From assembly GCF_018403325.1 (NCBI RefSeq), contig NZ_BOSL01000014.1, positions 1 through 64,000 on the forward strand: a stretch of DNA of 64,000 nt. The letters run 5' to 3'. Source of the stretch: Paenibacillus vini (lineage in GTDB: Bacteria > Bacillota > Bacilli > Paenibacillales > Paenibacillaceae). A program made the position numbers and the translations under genes. Within the stretch, counting starts at the first letter, position 1. Each line of letters opens with the position of its first letter. This document shows, one piece after another, positions 18,113 through 27,793 of the stretch. The notes under the pieces were generated by a model. That model was given only the letters and a program-made list of their open reading frames with translations. It was not told the origin of the DNA and searched no databases.

Positions 18113-19037
18113 AGTGCTCATTAATCCCGTGCTCGGTAAGGAATTTACTTTGCGAATGCGGACCCCCAAGTCAGCTTTTTCCGTATTTGCATATGTGCTT
18201 GTGATGGGGCTTCTCGCGATGGGCATTATTTACGTGATGACGTCCGGCGGGGGAATTCAAAACGGCAGAGTCGATTCCGGGGTGAGCCGGATGATGTTTT
18301 ACGCGTTAAGCATCGCGCAGCTCGTATTAATCGCGTTCATGACTCCTGCTCTGACGGCAGGGGTGATCAGCGGTGAGCGGGAAAAACAAACCCTGAATAT
18401 GCTGCTCACCACACAGCAAAGCTCGGCTACTATTGTTTTGAGCAAGCTCTTTTCATCGCTCAGCTTCATGACGTTGATTATCCTGGCGACTTTGCCGGTA
18501 TATAGCATCGTATTTTTGTACGGCGGGGTATCGCCGAGCCAGCTGGTATCCGTGTTTCTGTTTTATTTGTTCGTGATGCTGCTGCTCGGGTCGATCGGCG
18601 TATTTTTCTCCACACTGTTAAAAAGAACGATCGTATCGGTAATTATGACCTACGGCGTTGGCCTTGTGATCTTCCTGGTGACCGGGTTGGCTTATCTGTT
18701 TGCGATGAGCATTGATCGAGCCAGCTATTACAATTTAGGCGCTCCGATGCGGGCTTATTCATGGGTAGGCTACCTGCTCGGACTTAATCCGGCCGGGGCG
18801 CTGATCAGCATTTTCGAACCGTCGTTTTCTGAATCGGCGTTTATGGTACAGCGGAGCAACCTCCAATCCTCGGCACCTATCGAATTGTGGCAGGAATTCA
18901 TCCTTGTTTACAGTCTGGTGATCCTGTTATTTCTGTGGATCGCCATCCGCCGCATTCGGCCGGTTCGAGGGAAGAAGCAGCGTAAGAACATTCCGGACAA
19001 TCCAGTACAGCCGGTAAATCCGGATGAGGGAACCTAA
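18096..19037 (+). CDS. ABC-2-type transporter permease
   Basis: A 313-residue integral membrane protein with six predicted helices and the ABC-2 motif SGEREKQTLNMLLTTQQSSATIVLSKL typical of bacterial exporters (NatB/GldF-like). The ATG at 18096 lies inside the end of the ATPase gene with GGGGGAG upstream. The C-terminus ends in a basic tail (RRIRPVRGKKQRKN). Together with the ATPase and the 792-residue protein it would form an exporter or envelope-remodelling complex; substrate unknown. Confidence 0.82.
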   Translation: MNKWRRVLINPVLGKEFTLRMRTPKSAFSVFAYVLVMGLLAMGIIYVMTSGGGIQNGRVDSGVSRMMFYALSIAQLVLIAFMTPALTAGVISGEREKQTLNMLLTTQQSSATIVLSKLFSSLSFMTLIILATLPVYSIVFLYGGVSPSQLVSVFLFYLFVMLLLGSIGVFFSTLLKRTIVSVIMTYGVGLVIFLVTGLAYLFAMSIDRASYYNLGAPMRAYSWVGYLLGLNPAGALISIFEPSFSESAFMVQRSNLQSSAPIELWQEFILVYSLVILLFLWIAIRRIRPVRGKKQRKNIPDNPVQPVNPDEGT

Positions 19038-19109
19038 CCCTTTTTGCTATAACTCTATGACAATTCAGTATAATTGGGAGTATCAACATCAGGAGAGGAG
19101 GCGGCAAAT

Positions 19110-20840
19110 GTGGAGCAGTTGAACAATCAATTAAACATGGTGCGCCGTCGGCTGCAATGGTTTCGGGAACTGGCCGGAATCAGGCAGGGTTGCCTGGCCG
19201 GACTGCTTGCCGCCTCTCTTTTGCTTGCGGCAGGGAGGCTTTGGCCAATAGAAGGCGTTATATTTTATGCCTTGGGAAGCCTGGTCCTGCTGACTGCGGC
19301 GGGTTGGCTGTGGGGACGTCTGCGCCTGATCCCGCTCGCTGAAGCTGCTCGCGAAATGGATACCCCGGAAGCGGGGAAGGAAAGACAAGATTTTATGGCA
19401 ACGGCGCTGGCCTTTGCCGGAGACGATTCGCTTCCGGCCCGTTTGCAGCGTAAGCAGGCGGAGGAACATGGAGCGGCCTATGTGCAGGAGCTTAAACGGC
19501 GCCTGCCGCGGCCTCGCCGCCGCAAAGGATGGTGGGTTCCTTTGGCAGTTGGTGCGTTGGCGGTCGTCCTGCTATCCGTTCTGCCGAACCCGATGGATCA
19601 GGTGCTTGACCAGCACCGGAAGGAAAGGGAATGGATTCACGCCCAGCAAGAGGAGACCGATAAGCGGATCCAAGAGCTCGAAACCAAAGAGCTGGAGCCT
19701 TTGGCCAAGGATGCTCTTTCCAAGGAGCTGGCGGATTTGCGGCAAGCTTTGGATCGGAGCCGGGAGCCTGCTGAAGCGCTGGATAACATGGAAAAGACGA
19801 TGCAGCGGCTGAAGGAGATGCAGGATAAACTGGATTTGAAACAGCAGCAGACAAGTGACTGGCTTGCGGATTTGAAGAATCACCATGCAACCGAAGGGCT
19901 TGCCTCAGCATTGGAGCAAAAAGATGCCGGTAGCCTGGATCAAAAGATGGATGAGCTCCGGCAGAAGCTGCCCGGCATGACCCCGGAGGAACGGCAGGGC
20001 TTGGCGGACGCTCTCAATGAGATCGAGAAATCGGCTCCGGAAGGGAATGAGGATGCCAAGCGGCTGGCGGAAGCGTTGAAGCAGGCGGCTTCCGCAATCG
20101 ACAGCGGAGACCAGGTGATGAGTGATCAAGCGCTGGAGAAACTGGCCGAAGCATTGAAGCAGCAGCTTCAGGCGTCCAATGCGGATGCCGGTCAGGCTGA
20201 AGCTGCCGCCGCTCTCGCTTCCGCATTGGCGAAGCAGGGAATGGGGCTGGCCGAGGAAATGGCAGCCTCGGGCCTTGCCGTGTCCGACACGTGGAGCATG
20301 GGAGGCAGCGCCGAGCAGCTTGCCGCCGGAGAAGGAGTTGCCGGCGGGGGAGAAGCCGGAAGTGAGGCGGGTGGCGAACCCGGAGCCGGTCAAGGTGCGG
20401 GAGGCGCTGAAGGAGCCGGTTCGAACCCTGGGTCAGGCACGGGAACCGGTAACGGAGGGGCTGGTAATGGCACTGGTAATGGTGCTGGAAACGGCAGCGG
20501 CGGCGGATCAGGCCAAGGTCAAGGCCAGGGTCAAGGTACGGGCCAAGGTCAAGGACAGGGAGGCGGCGCAGGATTGGGCAGCGGGGGAAGGACTCTGGTG
20601 ACTACCCCGCGCGATCTGAAAGGGAGCGGAAATGTACAGACCGACGGAGGACCGAGTACGGGAGGCACCGTGCAAAAAGGCGGGGAATCCCCCGTTTTTG
20701 ACGGGGTAAGCCGACCTTATGAAGAGGTATACAGCGACTACGCTACAGAGGCGAAGCGTTCCCTGGAGCGAAGAGATCTTCCGCAAAGCATGCAGAGCCT
20801 GGTGGAAAATTATTTTACGGAGATAGATCCCGGTCCTTAA
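19110..20840 (+). CDS. Membrane-anchored coiled-coil protein with Gly-Gln/Gly-Asn repeats
   Basis: A 576-residue protein not assigned to a known family. Two hydrophobic segments lie at about 25-65, another at about 145-165, then a long Lys/Glu/Leu heptad-rich coiled coil (about 175-370), an Ala/Gly-rich linker with low-complexity GQ and GN repeats (about 400-500), and a conserved-looking C-terminus (SPVFDGVSRPYEEVYSDYATEAKRSLERRDLPQSMQSLVENYF). The GTG at 19110 follows AGGAGAGGAGG. It is 23 bases before moxR in the same direction. The design suggests a membrane-tethered spacer protein handed to the MoxR/VWA proteins. Confidence 0.6.
   Translation: MEQLNNQLNMVRRRLQWFRELAGIRQGCLAGLLAASLLLAAGRLWPIEGVIFYALGSLVLLTAAGWLWGRLRLIPLAEAAREMDTPEAGKERQDFMATALAFAGDDSLPARLQRKQAEEHGAAYVQELKRRLPRPRRRKGWWVPLAVGALAVVLLSVLPNPMDQVLDQHRKEREWIHAQQEETDKRIQELETKELEPLAKDALSKELADLRQALDRSREPAEALDNMEKTMQRLKEMQDKLDLKQQQTSDWLADLKNHHATEGLASALEQKDAGSLDQKMDELRQKLPGMTPEERQGLADALNEIEKSAPEGNEDAKRLAEALKQAASAIDSGDQVMSDQALEKLAEALKQQLQASNADAGQAEAAAALASALAKQGMGLAEEMAASGLAVSDTWSMGGSAEQLAAGEGVAGGGEAGSEAGGEPGAGQGAGGAEGAGSNPGSGTGTGNGGAGNGTGNGAGNGSGGGSGQGQGQGQGTGQGQGQGGGAGLGSGGRTLVTTPRDLKGSGNVQTDGGPSTGGTVQKGGESPVFDGVSRPYEEVYSDYATEAKRSLERRDLPQSMQSLVENYFTEIDPGP
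20440..20580 (+). repeat. In-gene tandem repeat coding GN and GQ dipeptides
   Basis: Short tandem units code for Gly-Asn/Gly-Thr/Gly-Ala runs (about 20445-20505) and Gly-Gln runs built from six-base units such as GGTCAA and GGCCAG (about 20510-20565). All units keep the frame, so length changes would alter linker length without breaking the protein. Confidence 0.75.
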
Positions 20841-20866
20841 GCCGAGACAAGAGGAGGAGAATTGTG

Positions 20867-21856
20867 ATGTTGGAACCGTCAGCCCAGGTGAAATCGTGGA
20901 GCGATACGATCGATCATGTACGCGAGCAGATTTCTCGCATCATTGTCGGACAGCAGGAAGTTGTAGAACAGATGCTTTGGTGCATTTTTGCGGGCGGACA
21001 TGCCTTGCTTGAGGGGATTCCGGGACTCGGCAAAACCGTGCTGGTGAAGACGATTGCCGATACGCTGGACCTGTCTTTTTCGCGGATCCAGTTTACGCCG
21101 GACTTAATGCCGAGCGATATTACCGGCACGAATGTCATCAGCTTCGGTCCGCAGGGCACGGCAGATATGGTCTTTCAGGCAGGTCCGGTGTTCAGCAGCA
21201 TCGTACTGGCCGATGAGATTAACCGGGCATCGCCGAAAACCCAGAGCGCGCTTTTGGAAGCGATGCAGGAGCAGACGGTGACCGTCGGCGGGGAAACCAG
21301 GAAGCTGCCCCAGCCTTTTTTTGTATTGGCGACGCAAAATCCTCTGGAGCAGGAGGGAACCTATCCGCTGCCGGAAGCGCAGCTGGACCGGTTCATGGTT
21401 AAAATCCACGTCGGTTACCCGTCTCCGGAGGAACTCAAGGAAATCGTCCGGCGGACGACCTCGGGCAATCCGCCGGTGCCGGAAAAGAAGACCACAGCGT
21501 CCGAATTGCTGGAAATTCGCAAGGCTTCCAAAGAAGTACTGCTGGCTGATGAAGTGCTGGATTACGGGGTCCGCTTGCTGATGATGACCCACCCGGAAGA
21601 GAAGGAGGCACCGGAAGCCGTTCGAAGTTATGTCCGTTTTGGTTCCGGACCGCGCGGGATTCAGTCCATCGTTTCGGCAGCCAAAGTGCGGGCGATTTCC
21701 AAAGGGAGGCTGCACGTTTCTACCGGAGACATCGCGGCGGTAGCCGTTCCGGCACTGCGGCACAGGTTATTTCTTAACTTTGAAGGTCAGGCGACGGGGA
21801 TTTCTCCCGACCGGATCATTGAAGAAGTGCTCTCCGCTTTGGAGGGGACCCGATGA
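20867..21856 (+). CDS. MoxR-family AAA+ ATPase
   Basis: A 329-residue AAA+ protein with Walker A GIPGLGKT (50-57), Walker B VLADE (113-117) and family motifs TPDLMPSDITGT, NRASPKTQSALLEAMQE and ATQNPLEQEGTYPLPEAQLDRF. MoxR proteins act as chaperones that assemble or activate partner complexes, normally with VWA proteins, which are encoded directly downstream. AGGAGGAGAA precedes GTG 20864 and ATG 20867; the ATG is preferred. The stop overlaps the DUF58 start. Confidence 0.92.
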   Translation: MLEPSAQVKSWSDTIDHVREQISRIIVGQQEVVEQMLWCIFAGGHALLEGIPGLGKTVLVKTIADTLDLSFSRIQFTPDLMPSDITGTNVISFGPQGTADMVFQAGPVFSSIVLADEINRASPKTQSALLEAMQEQTVTVGGETRKLPQPFFVLATQNPLEQEGTYPLPEAQLDRFMVKIHVGYPSPEELKEIVRRTTSGNPPVPEKKTTASELLEIRKASKEVLLADEVLDYGVRLLMMTHPEEKEAPEAVRSYVRFGSGPRGIQSIVSAAKVRAISKGRLHVSTGDIAAVAVPALRHRLFLNFEGQATGISPDRIIEEVLSALEGTR

Positions 21857-22782
21857 TGAGCCCGCTGCTTCCGCCCGGCCTGCTTCCCAAGCTAGAGAGA
21901 TTATCGGTGAATTCCAGCCGGAGAGTGCGGGGAACCGTCCAGGGCAAACGGCGGTCAGGGCAATTCGGAGCATCTCTGGAATTCGCCGACTACCGCGAGT
22001 ACACGCCGGGGGACGACATCCGCCGTTTTGACTGGAGCGTTTACCGCCGGACGGGCAGGCCTTTTGTAAGGCAGTACTGGGATGAGCAGGAAATGTACGT
22101 CAGTCTTTACTTGGACATTTCGGCGTCCATGGATTTTGGCGGTCAATCGACATCAGATCAAGGGGGAATCACCGGTCCGGAGAACAAGCTGCAATATGCC
22201 AAAATGCTGGCGGCTGCCATCGGTTATATGGCACTGGCTTCCGAAGACCGTGTTCAAGCTGCTTTATTTTCGGCTGGAATTGAAGACAGGCTCCCGGGTA
22301 TTCGCGGAAAAGCCTCGGCTTCCAGACTATTTTCCTTTTTGCAGGAAGCGGCGGTTTCGGGTACCGGGGATATGTCCCGGGCGTTGCATACTCCGTCTTC
22401 CTTACCGGTTAGACCGGGAATGACCTGGATTTTCTCCGATTTGTGGTTTGAGGGCGGAACGGAGGAAATAAAGGCTACACTTTCTTATTTTTTGGCGGCG
22501 GGTCAGGAAATCGTGCTGGTTCATGTTGTTTCGCAGGATGAGCTTCAGCCGGAGGTTAGCGGAGACTTGCGCCTTGTGGACAGTGAGCTGGGAACGGGTA
22601 AAGAGGTCGCGATTACCGGCAAGGTGCTTGATGCCTACCGGAACGAGCTGCTTAGATATACCGGAGAAATCTCCGGGTATTGCAGTGAACGGGGCATTCG
22701 TTATGTACAGACGCCGACCTTTTGGCCGCTGGAGAAGGGGATTTTTGAAGCGCTTCGCGGGGCGGGAGCCATCGTTTTTTAA
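21853..22782 (+). CDS. DUF58 protein
   Basis: A 309-residue DUF58 protein with the family signature EFADYREYTPGDDIRRFDW (43-61) followed by a VWA-like domain whose metal site reads DISAS (Asp88, Ser90, Ser92). DUF58 proteins typically sit between MoxR and BatA-type proteins and are thought to be client or adaptor proteins of MoxR. Overlapping start (ATGATG at 21853) indicates coupling. No membrane helices are seen, so it is probably cytoplasmic. Confidence 0.88.
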   Translation: MMSPLLPPGLLPKLERLSVNSSRRVRGTVQGKRRSGQFGASLEFADYREYTPGDDIRRFDWSVYRRTGRPFVRQYWDEQEMYVSLYLDISASMDFGGQSTSDQGGITGPENKLQYAKMLAAAIGYMALASEDRVQAALFSAGIEDRLPGIRGKASASRLFSFLQEAAVSGTGDMSRALHTPSSLPVRPGMTWIFSDLWFEGGTEEIKATLSYFLAAGQEIVLVHVVSQDELQPEVSGDLRLVDSELGTGKEVAITGKVLDAYRNELLRYTGEISGYCSERGIRYVQTPTFWPLEKGIFEALRGAGAIVF

Positions 22783-22839
22783 TGAGGCGGAATAAGAACG
22801 CGGTGATCAATAGGACAGCAGGGATGGAGGGATAGCGTA

Positions 22840-24828
22840 ATGGGGATTGCTTCTTGGGCAGGTTTATGGTTCGGTTTGGCTTTGCCGGCCATCGTCATCA
22901 TGTATTTATTCAAGCGAAAATATCTCGATACGATCGTTCCGAGCCATTTGCTGTGGGATCGGGTTCTCCGCAATATAGAGGCCAACCGGCCATGGCAGAA
23001 GCTTCAAAACCGGCTGCTTCTCTGGCTTCAGCTGCTAGCCGCAGCCCTGCTGGTAGTCGCGCTGATGCTGCCTTTCGTATGGGTCCGGGGCGGGAGCCAG
23101 GGACATACGGTAATCATTGCCGATACGTCGGCCAGCATGAGCGCGGTTTGGGGTGCGGCAGAGCGGGATAAGGATATGCAGGATACGAATTTGGACCGGA
23201 TGAAGAAGCAGCTGAGAGAGGACATAGAAAGGATGTCTTCGGGCCAGGAGGTGACTCTGCTGAGACTTGGAAGTCAACCTCAGGTCCTGCTATCCAGGGA
23301 AAAGAACAAGGACGCGCTTAAGAAAGCCGTCTCCGAGTTGTCTGCGGATTATGGAAAAGCGGCCTATCGTGAGACGCTGTCCCTGGCTTCTGCGCTGACC
23401 TGGAACGACCCGGAGGCAAGCGTCGCGATCTATACGGACGGCCAGTGGCCCGATGTTTCCGGCTCCGGGAACGTCGCATTTGATGTTCCGGTTCAAGTGA
23501 ACTCCGTTCAAGATGAGCTGGCGGGCAATACCGCCATCGTTCAATTCGGGGTCAGGCAAGACGGGGAGGAAGGCGGAGTTTCGGGCGTCGCCGTCGTGAA
23601 GAACTACCGGAAGGATAAAACGGAGGCCTCGCTGGACTTGTATGGAGACGGACATTTGTTAGCCACCCATCAAGTGGTTGTAGAAGGCGGGAAGAGCGCA
23701 ACGGTTTCTTTCGAGCGACTTGATTCGGCCGAAGTATATCGGCTGTCATTGAGCGGCGGGGATGCCTATGCACCGGATAACGAAGCGTTCGCTTTTCGCG
23801 AGAAGGCGGATTCGGCCAATATACTGCTGCTTTCTTCCGGAAATCTGTTTCTGGAAAAAGCGCTACAATTGACCGGGTCTCGAGTTACGCGCATGGATCC
23901 GGGTGCTTCTACCGGCAAGAATGGCGGTTCCGGAGCTCCGGCATTGCCTGACGCCAAGCCTGATATCATCGTCATCGATGGTGCGGAGCCCGATTTCGTA
24001 GGGGAGGGCGCATGGAGAGATCTGTTGAAAGAAACCCCGCTATGGACTTGGGGAGGCGGAGGTGAGAAAGCGCAGCCGGAAAGCGGGGAAACGGAAACGT
24101 TAAGTCATCCCGTAACTCGTTACTTGTCATTATCTGAGGCGCCGACAGGGCAACTGCTGAAGAGGGAGGTTCCTGTATGGGGAGAACCTCTTCTGAAAAT
24201 CGGCAGCCTGCCCGCGGCTTATGCGGGAAAAGATCAGGGGGTAGCCCGGCTGGTTTTCCTGTTTGCGCTTGAGGACAGCGATCTTCCGCTGCGTCCCGAG
24301 TTTCCGATTCTGGTGAACAATGCGGTGGAGTGGCTGCGAACCGGGCAAGCTACCGGTCTTGGGCGTGTCATGGCCGGAGCTAAGTTGGATCTTCCCGTCG
24401 CTGCTGATGATATCGATGGGACCTGGATTCCTCAGGAGGGCTTTGCTTTGCAGGCCGGGGCGGAGCAGGTAACGGCAGAGCGGAAGCAAGGCGTGGTCTC
24501 CTCCCGTCAAACGTCTCCCGGCATTCCGGGATTGTGGCGTCTTGAAGTTAAGGGATCGGAAGGTGCGAAAGAACGGACTTTTTTGGTGCAAGTAACGGCC
24601 GACCCGGCGGAATCCGCTTTTGTAGGCATACAGCCGCTCCAGGGAGCAGGAAACCTTTCGGACAAGCCTGTTGAAGGTGCTGTTCAGATGGAGAACGGAA
24701 GCCAATCCGGACAGTCCGACAGCCTGATCTCCAAAAGCAGGCAATCGCTGGTTTACCCTGTCGCGCTCTTGGCGCTGCTTGTTATTTTAGTGGAATGGGG
24801 GGTGTATCAGCGTGGGCGTTCAATTTGA
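22840..24828 (+). CDS. BatA-type membrane protein with VWA domain
   Basis: A 662-residue protein with an N-terminal BatA-like segment (two helices at about 5-24 and 60-80), a VWA domain beginning TVIIADTSASMS (Asp95, Ser97, Ser99), an extracellular-type beta region and a C-terminal helix (SLVYPVALLALLVILVEWGVYQRG). The VWA metal site appears intact, consistent with Mg-dependent protein binding. It starts at the ATG at 22840 after GGAGGGATAG, and its end overlaps the next gene by 17 bases. Confidence 0.82.
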   Translation: MGIASWAGLWFGLALPAIVIMYLFKRKYLDTIVPSHLLWDRVLRNIEANRPWQKLQNRLLLWLQLLAAALLVVALMLPFVWVRGGSQGHTVIIADTSASMSAVWGAAERDKDMQDTNLDRMKKQLREDIERMSSGQEVTLLRLGSQPQVLLSREKNKDALKKAVSELSADYGKAAYRETLSLASALTWNDPEASVAIYTDGQWPDVSGSGNVAFDVPVQVNSVQDELAGNTAIVQFGVRQDGEEGGVSGVAVVKNYRKDKTEASLDLYGDGHLLATHQVVVEGGKSATVSFERLDSAEVYRLSLSGGDAYAPDNEAFAFREKADSANILLLSSGNLFLEKALQLTGSRVTRMDPGASTGKNGGSGAPALPDAKPDIIVIDGAEPDFVGEGAWRDLLKETPLWTWGGGGEKAQPESGETETLSHPVTRYLSLSEAPTGQLLKREVPVWGEPLLKIGSLPAAYAGKDQGVARLVFLFALEDSDLPLRPEFPILVNNAVEWLRTGQATGLGRVMAGAKLDLPVAADDIDGTWIPQEGFALQAGAEQVTAERKQGVVSSRQTSPGIPGLWRLEVKGSEGAKERTFLVQVTADPAESAFVGIQPLQGAGNLSDKPVEGAVQMENGSQSGQSDSLISKSRQSLVYPVALLALLVILVEWGVYQRGRSI

Positions 24829-27793
24829 TCATCCCTGGGTATTGCTGCTGTTACTTCCCCTTGCCATCGGAGCGTTCTATGCTTATCGAACCGACTTCAG
24901 GCTGAAGGGAAGCCGCAGGAAGTGGGCCGTCGGTTTACGAACGACGATCATTGCTTTGCTGGTGCTTGTGTTAGCGGGATTTCATACATTTACTTTGGTG
25001 AAGGACAAAGAAATCATCTTCTTGGCGGATCGTTCCGCCAGCATGATGGACCAGGATCCCGTATGGGACTGGATCAACAAGGCCGGCGCTGAAAAAGGCC
25101 CGGAAGACCGCGTCGGAACGGTAGCCGTAGGGCTGGAAGCGGCCGTCGAGAAAAATCTGGATACCGCACCTGTTTCCGGGGGGAGATCCGAAGCGGCGGT
25201 GAATTCGGGATTCACCAATCTGGCTGGAGGCTTGCAGCTTGCGGGCAGCCAGTTCGGCGGCGGGGAAAACCGGCGGATCGTGCTCATATCGGATGGCGAG
25301 AACAATGTCGGAAACGTCCTTACGGAAGCGGCTATGCTTAAGGAACGCGGAATAGCGATAGACGTGCTGAAGGCGGTGCCGCCGGAATTGAATGATGCCG
25401 CGGTAGAGGCTTTTCATGTACCTGAGAAGCTGTACCGCGCGGAGGCGTTTGCTTTTGAAGTGCTGATCCGAAGTACGTTTGCCGGAGCCGGAGAGCTTCG
25501 TTTGTATGAGGACAACCGGGAGATCGGAAGGCAGAACATCACATTGGAACGCGGGGAGAATCTTTTTTCGCTGCAGGGATTGGCCAAAGAGCCGGGCTTG
25601 CATCGTTACCGTGCGGAAATATTTCTGGACGGCGACGAGCAATCGGCGAACAATGCCAGTTATGCAATTACCCGGGTTACGGGGAGCCCGAAGGTGCTAA
25701 TTGTAGAAGGAAAGCAAGGAACCTCCTCAAATTTGAAAAATGCGCTGGCTTCCGGGTTGATCGATCATACGGTGATCGGCCCGGGCATGCTGCCGTCGGA
25801 GCTGGTTAAGTATGCGGGTTACGACAGCATTCTGTTTAATAACGTCTCCGGCGAACAGGTCGGCGGCAAGCAGATGGATTTGATTGAACAGGCCGTCCGC
25901 TCTTACGGCATCGGATTCATGATGATTGGCGGGGAAGAAAGCTTCGGCATGGGAGGTTACTTCAAAACTCCGATCGAGAAGCTGCTTCCCGTATCCATGG
26001 AATTGGAAGGCAAGCGGGAAATCCCTTCGCTGGGCTTGATCCTCGTGATCGACCGTTCAGGCAGTATGGGCGGGGACAAGCTGAAGCTGGCTCAAGAGTC
26101 GGCGATCCGCACCGTGGAGCTGCTAAGGCCCAAGGATACGGTGGGCGTGGTGGCTTTTGACGATCAGCCCTGGTGGGTGGTCGAGCCGCAGAAGCTGGAT
26201 GACAAAGACGGCGTAATCGCAAAAATAAACAGTATTCCAAGCGCGGGCGGAACGAATATTTTTCCGGCGGTATCGGCAGCTACGGAGGAAATACTGAACG
26301 TTCAGGCCCAGCGAAAGCATATTATTCTGCTGACGGACGGACAATCCGCTGTGAATTCGGGATATGATGACCTGCTGAAGACGATGACGGACGGGAAAAT
26401 CACGATGTCGACCGTGGCCGTGGGGGACGATGCCGATGTCAATCTTCTGCAAAGTCTGGCCGCCGGGGCAAAGGGACGGTATTACCTTGTGAAGGACGCA
26501 ACGACGCTTCCGGCTATTTTTAGCCGGGAGGCGGCCGTGATCGCCAGAACCTATATTGTGGACAAGCCGTTTGTTCCCGCTATTGTTCAGCCCGGGGACT
26601 GGAGCGGCTGGTTTCAGGACGGATTGCCCAGCATTTACGGCTACGTAGCTGCAACACCGAAAATGACGGCCCAAACGGTATTGTCCAGCCCGGAACCGGA
26701 CCCGCTGCTGGCAAGATGGCAGTACGGATCGGGGCGGACCGTGGCCTGGACCAGCGATCTGACGGGCAAATGGTCACGCGATTTCGTGAAATGGAGCCGT
26801 TTTCCCGGATTGTTCGCCGATATGGTGAAGTGGACGTTTCCGCAGTTTGCGGCTTCGCCTTATGAAGTCAACACTACCGTCAACGGTAATGAGGTGACCT
26901 TCGAAGTGACGGCAGAGGGCGCCGAAGCTCCCGAGGAGCTTGAAGCGCTGGTCAGCGGGGAAGACGGAGGCGAGGAGCGCGTCCCGCTCACCCAGGTTTC
27001 CCCGGGCGTTTACGAGGGGAGTATGGCGGTGAGGTCTTCGGGATCCTTCTTGCTTCAGCTCCGGAACCCGAGCGGAGCCGACGGGGATGAGGGTGAAATG
27101 GCGGGGATGCAGGGAACCGGCTTCGTCATCCCGTATTCGCCGGAATACCGGCTGCCCCCGGCCGAGCCGGAGGATACGCTGCAGGCCTTGGCCGAGCTGA
27201 CCGGCGGCCGCGTCTTGGACTGGAACAAGCCGGAGGCGGCGTTCCAGTTCACCGCGCAGCCGACGCGGTCGCTGCGCGGCTGGGAGCGCCCGCTGTTGGC
27301 CGCGGCGCTCCTGCTCTGGCTCGCCGACGTCGCTGTGCGGCGTCTGGCGCTGCCTTGGGGCCGCATGGCGGAGGCCATCGCCGCGGCCATGCCTTGGCGC
27401 CGCCGCGCCCGCGCGCTTGCGGCGGCTGCGGCGCAGCCCGGTGCATCCGCCGGCGCTGCCGCGGATGCCGGGCTCGCCCGGCTCGCCGCACGTAAATCGC
27501 GCGCGGCCGCCTTTTACGGCGCGGACGGCGACGGCACGGAACGCGGCGGCATGCCGCCTGCGTCCGGACCCGCGGCCCAGCCGGGAGCTGCACCGACGGC
27601 GTCGCCGACCATGTCGCCGACGGCCAAGCCCTCTCCGCCATCGGCCGGTCCCCAGGCTCCAGGCCCATCATCACCGCCTTCCCCTCCGCGGGAGACGGCC
27701 GAGCCTGACCAAAACGACACATCGTCCCAGGGCGGGACGGGGAGCGATCGTCTTGGCCGCCTTTTGGATGCCAAACGGCGCGGCCGGCGCTAG
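24812..27793 (+). CDS. Giant membrane protein with two VWA domains and GATase-like core
   Basis: A 993-residue protein: N-terminal helices (8-25 and 45-61), a first VWA site (LADRSASM; Asp73, Ser75, Ser77), a GATase-1-like segment (about 280-395), a second VWA domain (IDRSGSMGG; Asp414, Ser416, Ser418) running to about 590, a beta region, a final helix (about 828-850), and a roughly 140-residue Ala/Pro/Arg-rich cytoplasmic tail. GTG at 24812 lies within the previous gene. Two intact VWA sites in one chain suggest binding of two ligands or of a repeated partner. The tail is encoded by DNA far richer in GC than the rest. Confidence 0.8.
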   Translation: MGVQFDHPWVLLLLLPLAIGAFYAYRTDFRLKGSRRKWAVGLRTTIIALLVLVLAGFHTFTLVKDKEIIFLADRSASMMDQDPVWDWINKAGAEKGPEDRVGTVAVGLEAAVEKNLDTAPVSGGRSEAAVNSGFTNLAGGLQLAGSQFGGGENRRIVLISDGENNVGNVLTEAAMLKERGIAIDVLKAVPPELNDAAVEAFHVPEKLYRAEAFAFEVLIRSTFAGAGELRLYEDNREIGRQNITLERGENLFSLQGLAKEPGLHRYRAEIFLDGDEQSANNASYAITRVTGSPKVLIVEGKQGTSSNLKNALASGLIDHTVIGPGMLPSELVKYAGYDSILFNNVSGEQVGGKQMDLIEQAVRSYGIGFMMIGGEESFGMGGYFKTPIEKLLPVSMELEGKREIPSLGLILVIDRSGSMGGDKLKLAQESAIRTVELLRPKDTVGVVAFDDQPWWVVEPQKLDDKDGVIAKINSIPSAGGTNIFPAVSAATEEILNVQAQRKHIILLTDGQSAVNSGYDDLLKTMTDGKITMSTVAVGDDADVNLLQSLAAGAKGRYYLVKDATTLPAIFSREAAVIARTYIVDKPFVPAIVQPGDWSGWFQDGLPSIYGYVAATPKMTAQTVLSSPEPDPLLARWQYGSGRTVAWTSDLTGKWSRDFVKWSRFPGLFADMVKWTFPQFAASPYEVNTTVNGNEVTFEVTAEGAEAPEELEALVSGEDGGEERVPLTQVSPGVYEGSMAVRSSGSFLLQLRNPSGADGDEGEMAGMQGTGFVIPYSPEYRLPPAEPEDTLQALAELTGGRVLDWNKPEAAFQFTAQPTRSLRGWERPLLAAALLLWLADVAVRRLALPWGRMAEAIAAAMPWRRRARALAAAAAQPGASAGAAADAGLARLAARKSRAAAFYGADGDGTERGGMPPASGPAAQPGAAPTASPTMSPTAKPSPPSAGPQAPGPSSPPSPPRETAEPDQNDTSSQGGTGSDRLGRLLDAKRRGRR

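Noticed and set aside
20440-20580. Regularly spaced repeats, considered as CRISPR
   Set aside because: Units are six to twelve bases, contiguous and in frame with a coding sequence; there are no spacers.
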